A stretch of 9,794 nucleotides of DNA from Ktedonobacterales bacterium (GTDB lineage Bacteria > Chloroflexota > Ktedonobacteria > Ktedonobacterales > JADMIN01), in NCBI GenBank assembly GCA_015478575.1, contig JADMIN010000050.1, forward strand, positions 1 through 9,794, written 5' to 3'. The notes under the pieces were generated by a model that saw only the letters and a program-made list of their open reading frames with translations, was not told the DNA's origin and did no database searches. The position numbers and the translations under genes are program-made. Shown here piece after piece: positions 1 through 5,708 of the stretch (position 1 is the stretch's first letter; the number at the start of each line of letters is the position of its first letter).

Positions 1-188
1 CGAGTGGCCAGACCAAGGCCATTGGCTTCATGAAGCTCGCCCTCACGGAGGGTCTGGAACTGCCGATCTATGAAGCCTTCGCCTATGAGCGTCACCTGCA
101 AAACCAACTCTTCGAGACGCCGGATTGCAAAGAGGGTGTCGCCGCTTTCCTTGAGAAGCGTCCCCCCAAGTTCGGCCAACAGTCGTAA
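1..188 (+). CDS. Enoyl-CoA hydratase/isomerase (crotonase family), C-terminal fragment
   Basis: This is the last 61 codons of a gene that begins left of the window, read in the frame ending at TAA 186-188. The tail contains a run resembling the crotonase C-terminal helices: a Lys/Ala-rich helix, then an acidic 'EGLELPIYEAFAYE' segment, then 'CKEGVAAFLEKRPPKF', which matches the common crotonase ending 'EGxxAFLEKRxPxF'. Crotonase-fold enzymes stabilise a CoA-thioester enolate through an oxyanion hole. Typical members hydrate trans-2-enoyl-CoA in fatty-acid or amino-acid degradation. The oxyanion-hole and catalytic glutamate regions lie outside the window, so the exact substrate, or an isomerase, dehydratase or naphthoate-synthase role, cannot be decided. 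The family assignment rests on the C-terminal motif alone but is fairly secure. A hairpin follows 43 bp after the stop, suggesting that this is the end of its transcription unit. Confidence 0.8.
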   Translation, partial: SGQTKAIGFMKLALTEGLELPIYEAFAYERHLQNQLFETPDCKEGVAAFLEKRPPKFGQQS

Positions 189-231
189 CGAGGTGTAACG
201 CCTCTCAACACCCGCTCCCACGAGAAGCCCA

Positions 232-272
232 AGAGCGCCAGTATCCATCGCTCTGGATTCGCCTGGCGCTCT
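232..272 (+). terminator. Long hairpin downstream of the hydratase gene (terminator-like)
   Basis: AGAGCGCCAG (232-241) and CTGGCGCTCT (263-272) are perfect 10-bp inverted repeats. A second, inner stem pairs ATCCA (243-247) with TGGAT (254-258). It lies 43 bp after the hydratase stop codon and is the expected shape for a transcription terminator. No uridine tract follows; instead the hairpin runs straight into the tandem CTCGGCGTCT repeats. It may therefore be a U-less terminator, a 3'-end stabiliser, or a repeat-associated structure. Confidence 0.5.
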
Positions 273-310
273 CGGCGTCTCTCGGCGTCTCTCGGCGTCT
301 CTCGGCGTCT
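271..310 (+). repeat. Four perfect tandem copies of a 10-bp unit
   Basis: The unit CTCGGCGTCT occurs four times head to tail with no mismatch (271-280, 281-290, 291-300, 301-310), then decays into CTCCTCCTGC. The first copy overlaps the right arm of the preceding hairpin by two bases, so the repeat may have grown by slippage from the hairpin's arm. There are no spacers, so it is not a CRISPR array. It is non-coding in its context. Confidence 0.9.
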
Positions 311-634
311 CTCCTCCTGCCATTGTCGCCGGTCGTAGGCGCACGAGCGGCAGGCGCCGCTACCGGGCAGGCACCTTCGACGCACGGCGCGCGTCACAGA
401 CCCCTCGCCTATTCGCGGGCGTCCGCCATTCGCGCATGAGGCCCCTTGCCTCTTCATCTCTGCCCGTCAGGCATACGGGCCGCTGGTGGTGTGGCTGCCA
501 CGCGCACTGAACCGCAACTCTTTGCTGTCCCTTCCGTAAAGAGAGTATGGAAAAATTCGTTTCCCCTTGCGTTTCCGCTCCGGTATGAGGCATAATACAC
601 TGTAGTTGCACTTGATGCATCTACGAAATTGCTC
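311..634. other. Non-coding stretch upstream of the TnpA-like gene
   Basis: I see no convincing gene here on either strand: the short open frames are Arg/Ala-rich and have no good ribosome-binding site. Composition changes from GC-rich on the left to clearly more AT-rich after about 530, as expected for a regulatory region. A weak second promoter-like pair is possible (TTGCGT 567-572, CATAAT 591-596, 18-bp spacer), but it is much poorer than the promoter at 635-663. No tRNA, riboswitch or IS end was recognised. Confidence 0.5.
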
Positions 635-663
635 TGGACAAAACGCCGCGAGCGCGATACAAT
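635..663 (+). promoter_or_regulatory. Sigma-70-type promoter of the TnpA-like / clpE unit
   Basis: The -35 box TGGACA (635-640) and -10 box TACAAT (658-663) each differ from consensus at one position and are separated by exactly 17 bp. The expected start point is about 669-671, only about 10 nt before the ATG at 680. The first message would therefore have almost no leader and no recognisable Shine-Dalgarno sequence. The promoter may also serve clpE downstream, since no terminator lies between the two genes. Confidence 0.75.
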
Positions 664-679
664 ACTGTAGGTACGAGAC

Positions 680-1138
680 ATGGATATACAAAATTCCTCG
701 GAACAGGAGCATTGGTTCATTACCTACCACTTCGTGTGGGGGCCAATGCGCTCGAAGCCCTGTCTCGTCGGCGAGATCGCGCGGCGACTCCAGGCCCTGG
801 TAGAGGAACGGGCTGGTGTACTTGCCTTCCAGCCGCTCGCGCTCGTGATCCTACCAGATCGCGTGTATCTGGCCGCCGCCGCGCCGCCCACGCTGGCGCC
901 GCATCGCATCGTCTGCCAGGTAAAGGCGGTCTCGTCACGTATCTTGCGTGATGAGTTCCCGGAGTTGACACGCATTCCAACTCTCTGGACCCGCGCCTAT
1001 TTCGTCGTCGCGGGCGATGACGTCACCGCCGAGGAGGTGTTCCGGCGTTACGAAGCCCTCCAGCGACCGCGGCGACCGCGAGGCCGCCCACCAAAGCGGC
1101 AATCCGCCCACGAGGAGGACGGCTCACCCAGCGCCTAG
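680..1138 (+). CDS. Domesticated IS200/IS605 TnpA-like (Y1/RAYT) protein, HUH motif lost, AT-hook tail
   Basis: This 152-residue protein aligns by eye along its length with IS200-type transposases and REP-associated tyrosine transposases. The N-terminal 'YHFVWGP' (16-22) corresponds to 'YHLVWxPKYR', followed by 'LVGEIARRLQ'. 'PPTLAPHRIVCQVKAVSSR' (69-87) and 'DEFPEL' (91-96) match the family core. 'LWTRAYFV' (102-109) precedes the helix that carries the catalytic tyrosine, probably Y124 in 'FRRYEALQ'. In active members the central strand reads PDHVHL; here it is PDRVYL (59-64), so both metal-binding histidines are gone. Single-strand nicking chemistry is therefore not expected. Residues 131-140 contain 'RPRGRPPKR', a close match to an AT-hook, which binds AT-rich minor groove. 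It has its own strong promoter, a full-length frame and no obvious IS ends. This suggests a host-retained DNA-binding protein, possibly a regulator of itself or of the downstream clpE. The function is inferred; the ancestry is confident. Confidence 0.8.
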   Translation: MDIQNSSEQEHWFITYHFVWGPMRSKPCLVGEIARRLQALVEERAGVLAFQPLALVILPDRVYLAAAAPPTLAPHRIVCQVKAVSSRILRDEFPELTRIPTLWTRAYFVVAGDDVTAEEVFRRYEALQRPRRPRGRPPKRQSAHEEDGSPSA

Positions 1139-1179
1139 CCTGACAACAGGCGCGCCACTGGGGTCACAGGAGGAACAGG

Positions 1180-1193
1180 GGGACGCGCGTCCC
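1180..1193. promoter_or_regulatory. 14-bp perfect palindrome between the TnpA-like gene and clpE
   Basis: GGGACGCGCGTCCC reads the same on both strands. It lies 42 bp after the TnpA-like stop and 48 bp before the clpE start. It could be an operator for a dimeric protein or a tight hairpin in the message. It does not resemble the CtsR heptad repeat or the CIRCE element known for clp and heat-shock genes in Firmicutes. The role is unproven. Confidence 0.35.
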
Positions 1194-1241
1194 GCTCCTA
1201 AGATCCCACTCCGATTCCAATTGAAAGCGAGATACCATAGA

Positions 1242-3530
1242 ATGCAAAAATGCGAACGCTGCCAGATCAATGATGCCCGCGTCCGGCTCGATTCCATCGC
1301 GAATGGCCGCCGCGAACAGCACTACTTCTGCCAGAAATGCGCCGAAGAGATGCTGGGTGGCGAGCTGAACCAGTTCACGGGCGGCGCCCCAGGGGGGCCG
1401 TTTGGCTCCCTCTTCGGCAACGTCGGCAACGGTGGCGCACAGGAGAGCGGCGGCACTCTGGGCTTTCGCCCAGGTGGCACTTCCACCACACAGCGCACCA
1501 CCGACACGCAGAGCAAGACTCCGACGCTTGACCAGTTCGGGCGCGACCTGACCGCCGAGGCGCGTGAAGGCAAGCTCGATCCCGCTGGTGGCCGCGAGCG
1601 TGAGATCCGCCGCGTGCTGACGGTGCTCGGTCGCCGCCAGAAAAACAATCCTGTGCTGATCGGCGAGCCGGGTGTCGGCAAAACCGCCATCGTCGAGGGC
1701 ATCGCCCGCCGCATTGTCGAGGGCAAGGCCCCGGCGAATCTGCGCAACGCCCGTATCGTCTCGCTGAATATCGGCGGCGCCGTCGCGGGTGCGATGTTCC
1801 GTGGCCAGTTTGAGGAGCGCATCAAGCAGATGCTGGAAGAGATCCGGCGGAATCCGGATGTGATCCTCTTCATTGACGAACTCCACACCGTCGTGGGCGC
1901 CGGCGCGGCTGAGGGCGCCGTTGGCGCGAGCGACCTGCTCAAGCCAGCGCTCGCGCGAGGCGAGTTGCGCTGCATCGGCGCCACCACCCTCAATGAGTAT
2001 CGCAAGCACGTCGAGAAGGACGCTGCCCTTGAGCGTCGCTTCCAGCCTGTGCTGGTGAACGAGCCATCCGCCGACGAGGCCATCACCATGCTCAAGCTCG
2101 TCCGCGAGAACTACGAAGTGCATCATGGCGTGAAGATTACTGATGAGGCTGTCGAGGCCGCCGTCCGGCTCTCGGACCGCTACATCAACGATCGTTTCCT
2201 GCCAGATAAGGCCATTGATGTCATGGACGAGGCGGCGTCCGCGCTCCGCCTAGAGGCCACCGAGCGCGGCTTGCTCGGCCCAGAAGCCGTCCAGTCGCTT
2301 GAGCGGGAGCTGGCCGAGGTCCAGGCCGAGAAAGAGGCGGCGGCGCTTGCCGAAGAGTATGAGAGAGCCGCGAAACTGCGCCAGCGGGAGTTGAAGGCCT
2401 TGGCCCAGCTCGATGAGGCCCGTGGCAAGGCCGGCGAGGTGCCGACGATGCTCGTCACGCCGGAGGATATCGCCAAGGTGGTCGAGGGCTGGACGGGCGT
2501 GCCCGTCAGCCAGATGCTCGAAAGTGAGCGCCAGAACCTGCGCCATCTGGAGGATGATCTGCGCACGCGCGTTATCGGCCAAGATGAGGCCATCAGCGCG
2601 GTGGCTCGCGCCATCCGCCGCTCGCGCGCTGGCCTCAAGGACCCTCAGCGGCCCATCGGGTCGTTCCTGTTCATGGGGCCGACCGGCGTCGGCAAGACGG
2701 AGCTAGCCAAGGCGCTGGCGGCGACCATCTTTGGCAGCGAGGAGAACATCGTTCGCCTTGATATGTCTGAGTATATGGAGTCGCACACCGTCTCGCGTCT
2801 CTTCGGCAGCCCTCCGGGCTACGTCGGGCACGACGAGGGTGGCCAGCTTACCGAACAGGTGCGCCGACGTCCCTACAGCGTCATCCTGCTCGATGAGATC
2901 GAGAAGGCGCACCCCGAGGTCTTCAACGCACTGTTGCAGATCCTCGATGATGGTCGGCTCACGGACGGTCAAGGGCGCACAGTGGATTTCAAGAACACCG
3001 CCGTCATCATGACCAGCAACGTGGCCACACCCGAGATGCGGCGTGCCAGCCTCGGCTTCGCGTCCCCACGCTGGGGCGAAGCGACCACCGCCGAAGAGAG
3101 CGAGGAGGCCCAGAAGCGTGCGCGCGCGATGCGGGGACTGAAGATGGCGTTCCGGCCAGAGTTCCTGAACCGTATTGACCAGATCGTGGTCTTCCACGAG
3201 TTGGGCAAGGCGGAGCTGCGGCAGATCGTTGACCTGCTGCTCGCCAAGGTCCGCGCGCGGCTGGCCGAGCAAGAGATCGGTTTCGAGTATGGTGATGACC
3301 TACGCGCGTTCCTCATCACTGAGGGCTTTGATGCGGACTTTGGCGCGCGGCCACTGCGCCGGGCCATCCAGACGCATGTGGACGACAGACTAGCGGATGC
3401 CCTGCTGGCGGGTGAGTTGCGGCCAGGCCAGACGGCGCTGGTCACCGCCAACGGGGGCACGATCCAGGTGATCGCTCAGGGCGAGCCCCGGGTGATCACT
3501 ACCGTGGCGGAGAAGTTGCCCGCGGCATAG
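1242..3530 (+). CDS. clpE: ClpE-type AAA+ unfoldase with N-terminal zinc finger (Clp protease ATPase subunit)
   Basis: This 762-residue class-I Clp/Hsp100 ATPase unfolds proteins with ATP and feeds them to ClpP. It opens with a C4 zinc finger (C4-x2-C7 and C30-x2-C33) of the ClpE/McsA type, then a Gly/Thr-rich linker, with no double Clp-N repeat. AAA module 1 has Walker A GEPGVGKT (141-148) and Walker B VILFIDE (207-213). A short middle region carries a UVR-like coiled coil (about 371-390). AAA module 2 has Walker A GPTGVGKT (479-486), Walker B VILLDE (547-552) and sensor-2 GARPLRR (701-707). LGF (604-606) is the ClpP-docking loop, so a ClpP partner is expected; clpP is not in this window. 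The frame is open back to 1017, but the zinc finger begins right at the ATG at 1242, and the upstream codons are the overlapping TnpA-like gene, so 1242 is chosen. Its ribosome-binding site is weak. The name clpE follows domain order; databases may label it ClpC or ClpA. Confidence 0.93.
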   Translation: MQKCERCQINDARVRLDSIANGRREQHYFCQKCAEEMLGGELNQFTGGAPGGPFGSLFGNVGNGGAQESGGTLGFRPGGTSTTQRTTDTQSKTPTLDQFGRDLTAEAREGKLDPAGGREREIRRVLTVLGRRQKNNPVLIGEPGVGKTAIVEGIARRIVEGKAPANLRNARIVSLNIGGAVAGAMFRGQFEERIKQMLEEIRRNPDVILFIDELHTVVGAGAAEGAVGASDLLKPALARGELRCIGATTLNEYRKHVEKDAALERRFQPVLVNEPSADEAITMLKLVRENYEVHHGVKITDEAVEAAVRLSDRYINDRFLPDKAIDVMDEAASALRLEATERGLLGPEAVQSLERELAEVQAEKEAAALAEEYERAAKLRQRELKALAQLDEARGKAGEVPTMLVTPEDIAKVVEGWTGVPVSQMLESERQNLRHLEDDLRTRVIGQDEAISAVARAIRRSRAGLKDPQRPIGSFLFMGPTGVGKTELAKALAATIFGSEENIVRLDMSEYMESHTVSRLFGSPPGYVGHDEGGQLTEQVRRRPYSVILLDEIEKAHPEVFNALLQILDDGRLTDGQGRTVDFKNTAVIMTSNVATPEMRRASLGFASPRWGEATTAEESEEAQKRARAMRGLKMAFRPEFLNRIDQIVVFHELGKAELRQIVDLLLAKVRARLAEQEIGFEYGDDLRAFLITEGFDADFGARPLRRAIQTHVDDRLADALLAGELRPGQTALVTANGGTIQVIAQGEPRVITTVAEKLPAA

Positions 3531-3550
3531 CGCATCCACACGCGGAGCGG

Positions 3551-3590
3551 CGAGGGCGCATCCTTCAGGGGGTGCGCCCTCGTTTTGCCT
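3551..3590 (+). terminator. Intrinsic terminator of clpE
   Basis: CGAGGGCGCA (3551-3560) pairs perfectly with TGCGCCCTCG (3573-3582) over a 12-nt loop. TTTTGCCTT follows immediately. It starts 21 nt after the clpE stop and is the clearest classical rho-independent terminator in the window. Confidence 0.88.
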
Positions 3591-3793
3591 TCCGCGCGTG
3601 GCCCTCCTCGCTTCGCGTTGTCGCGGCCTCGCGCGTCCTCCTCCTCCCACACGCCCTCGCGGCACCAGCGGTGTGGCGCTGAGGCTTCTGGCAGGCGGCT
3701 CTCGGTCGGCATGATCGCTCCGCGACGCTTCCCCCCCATCTGTCGGTGCGCGCGCCCGTCGCTTCCGTCTACGCGAGCCGCCGTCGGATATCA
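3591..3793. other. Intergenic stretch between the clpE terminator and the ybaB promoter
   Basis: The sequence is GC-rich and pyrimidine-rich, with no gene supported on either strand. The open frame that spans it is Arg/Pro/Ser-rich and simply runs into ybaB. I looked for a 4.5S/SRP RNA core and for a tRNA, both plausible near ybaB-recR, and saw neither. Confidence 0.5.
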
Positions 3794-3799
3794 TATAAT
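3794..3799 (+). promoter_or_regulatory. Perfect -10 box (TATAAT) upstream of ybaB
   Basis: TATAAT sits in an AT-rich island (GGATATCATATAATG) within otherwise GC-rich DNA, so it stands out. The hexamer 17 bp upstream (ACGCGA, 3771-3776) is a poor -35 box, and no extended TGn is present. Activity may need an activator or an alternative contact. The expected start is near 3806, giving a leader of about 130 nt before ybaB. Confidence 0.55.
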
Positions 3800-3806
3800 G
3801 CGTACA

Positions 3807-3854
3807 GGTGCTGTCTCGCGGCGCATAGGTGCGGCTTCGTGCCTCACCAGCACC
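3807..3854 (+). promoter_or_regulatory. Hairpin at the predicted 5' end of the ybaB-recR message
   Basis: GGTGCTG (3807-3813) pairs with CAGCACC (3848-3854). Inside it, AGGTG can pair with TGCCT through two G-U pairs around a GCTTCG-type loop. The outer arm begins at the predicted transcription start, so the message would start in a stem. It could protect the RNA or influence translation. I recognise no known riboswitch class. Confidence 0.35.
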
Positions 3855-3934
3855 CTACATCCATCACCGAGACACCACCGCGAGCGAGCGACACATCCAA
3901 AAGCAGTACGTCAGGCCCGAAAGGAGCGCGCCCC

Positions 3935-4237
3935 ATGGGATTCAACATGAAAGACCTCCAGAAGATGCAGGCCAAGCTCGTGAAGATGCAGGAGGACCTA
4001 CAAAACAGCACCTTCGAGGGCACCTCCGGCGGCGATATGGTGCGCGTGGCGATGAACGGTAGGTATGAAGTCACCGCCGTCAAGCTGGATAAAGAGGTCG
4101 TAGACCCCGAAGATGTCGGCATGCTCGAAGATCTCATCCTTACGGCTTTGAAGGATGCGTTCACCAAGGCCGGCGAGGCACAGGCCAAGATGATGAGCTC
4201 CATGACTGGCGGCCTCCCGCCCGGACTCGGCTTCTAA
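3935..4237 (+). CDS. ybaB: YbaB/EbfC family nucleoid-associated protein
   Basis: This 100-residue protein has the usual family length (about 100-110). It starts with the characteristic helix 'MKDLQKMQAKLVKMQEDL' (5-22). It continues with a beta core, including 'VRVAMNGRYEVTAVKLD' (about 37-53), and 'LEDLILTALKDAFTKAGE'. It ends in a Met/Gly/Pro-rich tail ('MTGGLPPGLGF'), typical of YbaB. The family forms tweezer-shaped dimers that bind DNA and compact or mark the nucleoid. The start is ATG 3935, chosen because AAGGAG (3921-3926) lies 8 nt upstream; ATG 3947 is a weaker alternative that would drop four residues. It is followed about 100 bp later by recR, the classic ybaB-recR pairing. The dnaX gene that often precedes this pair is absent; clpE is there instead. 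Confidence 0.95.
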   Translation: MGFNMKDLQKMQAKLVKMQEDLQNSTFEGTSGGDMVRVAMNGRYEVTAVKLDKEVVDPEDVGMLEDLILTALKDAFTKAGEAQAKMMSSMTGGLPPGLGF

Positions 4238-4270
4238 TTCGCGCCGCATACCCAAGGAGGGCCATATTCC

Positions 4271-4336
4271 GTGGTGATCTCCCGGCGCGCGACGTACCGC
4301 ATACGGAATGTGTCTTCCCCCACACAACACGAGTAG
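4271..4336 (+). CDS. Possible 21-codon leader ORF upstream of recR
   Basis: A near-perfect Shine-Dalgarno AAGGAGG (4254-4260) stands 10 nt before GTG 4271. This opens 21 codons (basic, Arg-rich, beginning VVISRRATYRIR) ending at TAG 4334-4336. The frame is the same as recR, whose ATG (4340) comes just one codon after this stop, and recR itself has only a weak site (GAGTAGGAC). The arrangement would let ribosomes terminate and restart at recR. The start lies in an inverted repeat (TTCCGT 4267-4272 with ACGGAA 4303-4308). It is too short to judge by coding statistics and may be chance. An alternative is a sequence error hiding an N-terminal extension, but RecR already looks complete. Confidence 0.25.
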   Translation: MVISRRATYRIRNVSSPTQHE

Positions 4337-4339
4337 GAC

Positions 4340-4951
4340 ATGCAGACCACTTCAGCGTTGGTGACGGCGCTCATCGAAGAATTCGCCAAGCTGCCCGGTA
4401 TCGGACCCAAAACCGCGCAGCGGCTCACCTTCTTTATCCTCCGCAGTCCCACCGACCAGGCACGCCGCCTGGCCGAGGCGATCACGCGGGTAAAGGAGAG
4501 TATCATCCAGTGCTCCACCTGCTTCAACCTCACTGAGACCGACCCCTGCCCAGTCTGCGCCAATGCCCAGCGCGATCGCCAGGTGATCTGTGTCGTCGAG
4601 GAGCCGCTGGATGTGCTGGCGCTGGAGAAGACTGGCGTGTTCAAGGGCCTCTATCACGTTTTGCACGGCGCCCTCTCGCCCATCGAAGGCATTGGCCCAC
4701 GCGATTTGCGCATTGATGAGCTTGTCGCGCGCGTGCGTCCGCGTGGCGAGGAGCAGCCGGTGAACGAGGTCATCCTCGCGACCAATCCCAACTATGAGGG
4801 TGACTATACCGCCGCCTATATCGCCCCGCTCATCGCGCGCCCACACCTGCGGGTGACGCGCTTGGCGCGGGGGCTGCCCATCGGCGGCGACCTGGAATAT
4901 GCGGACGAGGGCACCCTCAGCCGCGCACTGGAAGGCCGCCGCGAGGTCTAG
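4340..4951 (+). CDS. recR: Recombination mediator RecR
   Basis: This 203-residue protein has the normal RecR length (about 200) and all of its parts in order. A helix-hairpin-helix lies at 'LPGIGPKTAQRL' (18-29). A C4 zinc finger follows, with C58-x2-C61 and C70-x2-C73. A TOPRIM domain begins around 82 ('VICVVEEPLDVLALE') and runs through 'YHVLHGALSPIEGIGP'. The C-terminal 'TRLARGLPIGGDLEYADEGTLSRAL' is the conserved Walker-B-like end. RecR rings work with RecO or RecF to load RecA onto SSB-coated single-stranded DNA at gaps. The ATG at 4340 fits the family's N terminus; an in-frame TAG at 4334 excludes a longer form. The gene is probably cotranscribed with ybaB and the following DinB-like gene (67-nt gap). 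Finding recA itself about 900 bp downstream groups the loader with its recombinase. Confidence 0.97.
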   Translation: MQTTSALVTALIEEFAKLPGIGPKTAQRLTFFILRSPTDQARRLAEAITRVKESIIQCSTCFNLTETDPCPVCANAQRDRQVICVVEEPLDVLALEKTGVFKGLYHVLHGALSPIEGIGPRDLRIDELVARVRPRGEEQPVNEVILATNPNYEGDYTAAYIAPLIARPHLRVTRLARGLPIGGDLEYADEGTLSRALEGRREV

Positions 4952-5018
4952 CGACCCGCACGGCGGGTGAAGGGTGAACGGCATCAGCATTCCCAATGGC
5001 GAGCGGGAGGAGCGGCCT

Positions 5019-5597
5019 ATGGCCGATCAGGACATCACGCACCGAATGCGCGAGCAGCGGCTGCGCACGCTCGCCCTGGCTGACCAGATCAGCGAGGACC
5101 GTTGGCGTGAGCCAGCGCTCCCTGGTGGCCGCACCCTCCACGACCAGCTCACGCATCTGCTGGCCTGGGATGAATGGGCCGTCGCGGTCTTCGAGATCAG
5201 CGCCCTGCGCGCGCTGCCACCCAGCCTAGTCCACGCGCTCCAGGAGAGCGACGACTATAACGCGCGCACAGAGGAGCGCTATCGTCGGCTCAGCCGCGAC
5301 GACATCCTGTCTGCCCTGCAAGGGGCGATTGATCGCGTCATCCTCAGCGCCGTTCGCTCCGCCAGCGATGGGCAACCCTGGGAAGAGCGGCACATCGCTG
5401 AGTTGGCTGGCGTACGGATCACCGCCGAGAGCGGCAGCGCCACCAGCGACATCAGCGGGCCAAGTGTGGGAGAGATCCTCTTGCATCTGCTAGAACACGA
5501 AAGCGCCCACGCCGAGGAGATCAGCGCGGCCTTCGGCATCGAGCCGCATCTCGAGCGATTTACCGGCGGCGAGGGGCGGCAGCCACCTCCCGTGTAG
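5019..5597 (+). CDS. DinB/YfiT-like metal-binding four-helix bundle protein
   Basis: This 192-residue all-alpha protein matches the DinB/YfiT (DUF664/DfsB-like) superfamily. An early helix is followed by 'TLHDQLTHLLAWDEW' (39-53) with the first metal ligand H46. The final helix 'VGEILLHLLEHESAHAEEI' supplies H160 and H164 in an H-x3-H arrangement. The three-histidine metal site is therefore complete. Members include thiol (bacillithiol, mycothiol) transferases and many damage- or stress-linked proteins with unknown substrates. The sequence does not identify which. The start is ATG 5019, supported by GGGAGGAG (5005-5012) 6 nt before it; ATG 4974 would add 15 residues without a good ribosome-binding site. 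It lies 67 nt after recR with no terminator between, so it is probably the last gene of the ybaB-recR unit. The name DinB does not imply DNA polymerase IV. Confidence 0.75.
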   Translation: MADQDITHRMREQRLRTLALADQISEDRWREPALPGGRTLHDQLTHLLAWDEWAVAVFEISALRALPPSLVHALQESDDYNARTEERYRRLSRDDILSALQGAIDRVILSAVRSASDGQPWEERHIAELAGVRITAESGSATSDISGPSVGEILLHLLEHESAHAEEISAAFGIEPHLERFTGGEGRQPPPV

Positions 5598-5598
5598 T

Positions 5599-5631
5599 CT
5601 CCTCTGGGCATGTGCGGGCCATCCCAGGGAG
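5599..5631 (+). terminator. Bulged hairpin after the DinB-like gene
   Basis: The stem is built from CTCC/GGAG (5599-5602, 5628-5631), CTGGG/CCCAG (5604-5608, 5623-5627) and ATG/CAT (5610-5612, 5620-5622), with single-base bulges and a 7-nt loop. It begins one base after the stop codon. There is no strong T tract (AGAAGGTTCCGCTTT follows), so termination may be partial or need Rho. It separates this unit from the recA promoter. Confidence 0.45.
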
Positions 5632-5671
5632 AGAAGGTTCCGCTTTGCTCGTGCGCGGAGAGAAGAGGCGA

Positions 5672-5700
5672 TTGACGCCACAGTGACCTAGGCGTACAAT
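5672..5700 (+). promoter_or_regulatory. recA promoter
   Basis: TTGACG (5672-5677) and TACAAT (5695-5700) are separated by 17 bp, each one base from consensus. This is among the strongest promoter matches in the window. Transcription should begin around 5706-5708, leaving a leader of about 145 nt before recA. The promoter overlaps the palindromic sites at 5694-5717. Confidence 0.8.
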
Positions 5701-5708
5701 GGTTGTAC
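5694..5708. promoter_or_regulatory. Perfect palindrome overlapping the recA -10 box
   Basis: GTACAA (5694-5699) and TTGTAC (5703-5708) are perfect inverted repeats around TGG, and include five of the six -10 bases. The right arm is shared with the left half of the SOS-box-like site. A dimeric repressor could use GTAC half-sites at either spacing, so this may be an alternative or second register of the same operator. Confidence 0.5.

Noticed and set aside
271..310. CRISPR array
   Set aside because: The repeats are 10 bp and directly abutting, with no spacers, and no cas gene is seen.
680..1138. Active IS200/IS605 insertion sequence
   Set aside because: The HUH histidines are absent, no TnpB is present, and I see no end hairpins or target-site features framing the gene.
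1017..1241. An extended N terminus for ClpE starting at 1017
   Set aside because: The extra 75 codons overlap the TnpA-like gene out of frame, are low-complexity, and the zinc finger begins exactly at the ATG at 1242.
635..1241. CtsR or CIRCE heat-shock operator for clpE
   Set aside because: No GGTCAAA-type direct heptads and no TTAGCACTC-N9-GAGTGCTAA repeat were found; only the unrelated palindrome at 1180-1193.
1164..2126. A 320-codon open frame on the minus strand opposite clpE
   Set aside because: It is the antisense of a strongly conserved AAA module in GC-rich DNA, has no good ribosome site and shows no recognisable domain.
3591..3934. SRP/4.5S RNA or tRNA gene ahead of ybaB
   Set aside because: No GGAA-tetraloop SRP core and no cloverleaf or TPsiC-arm sequence is visible.
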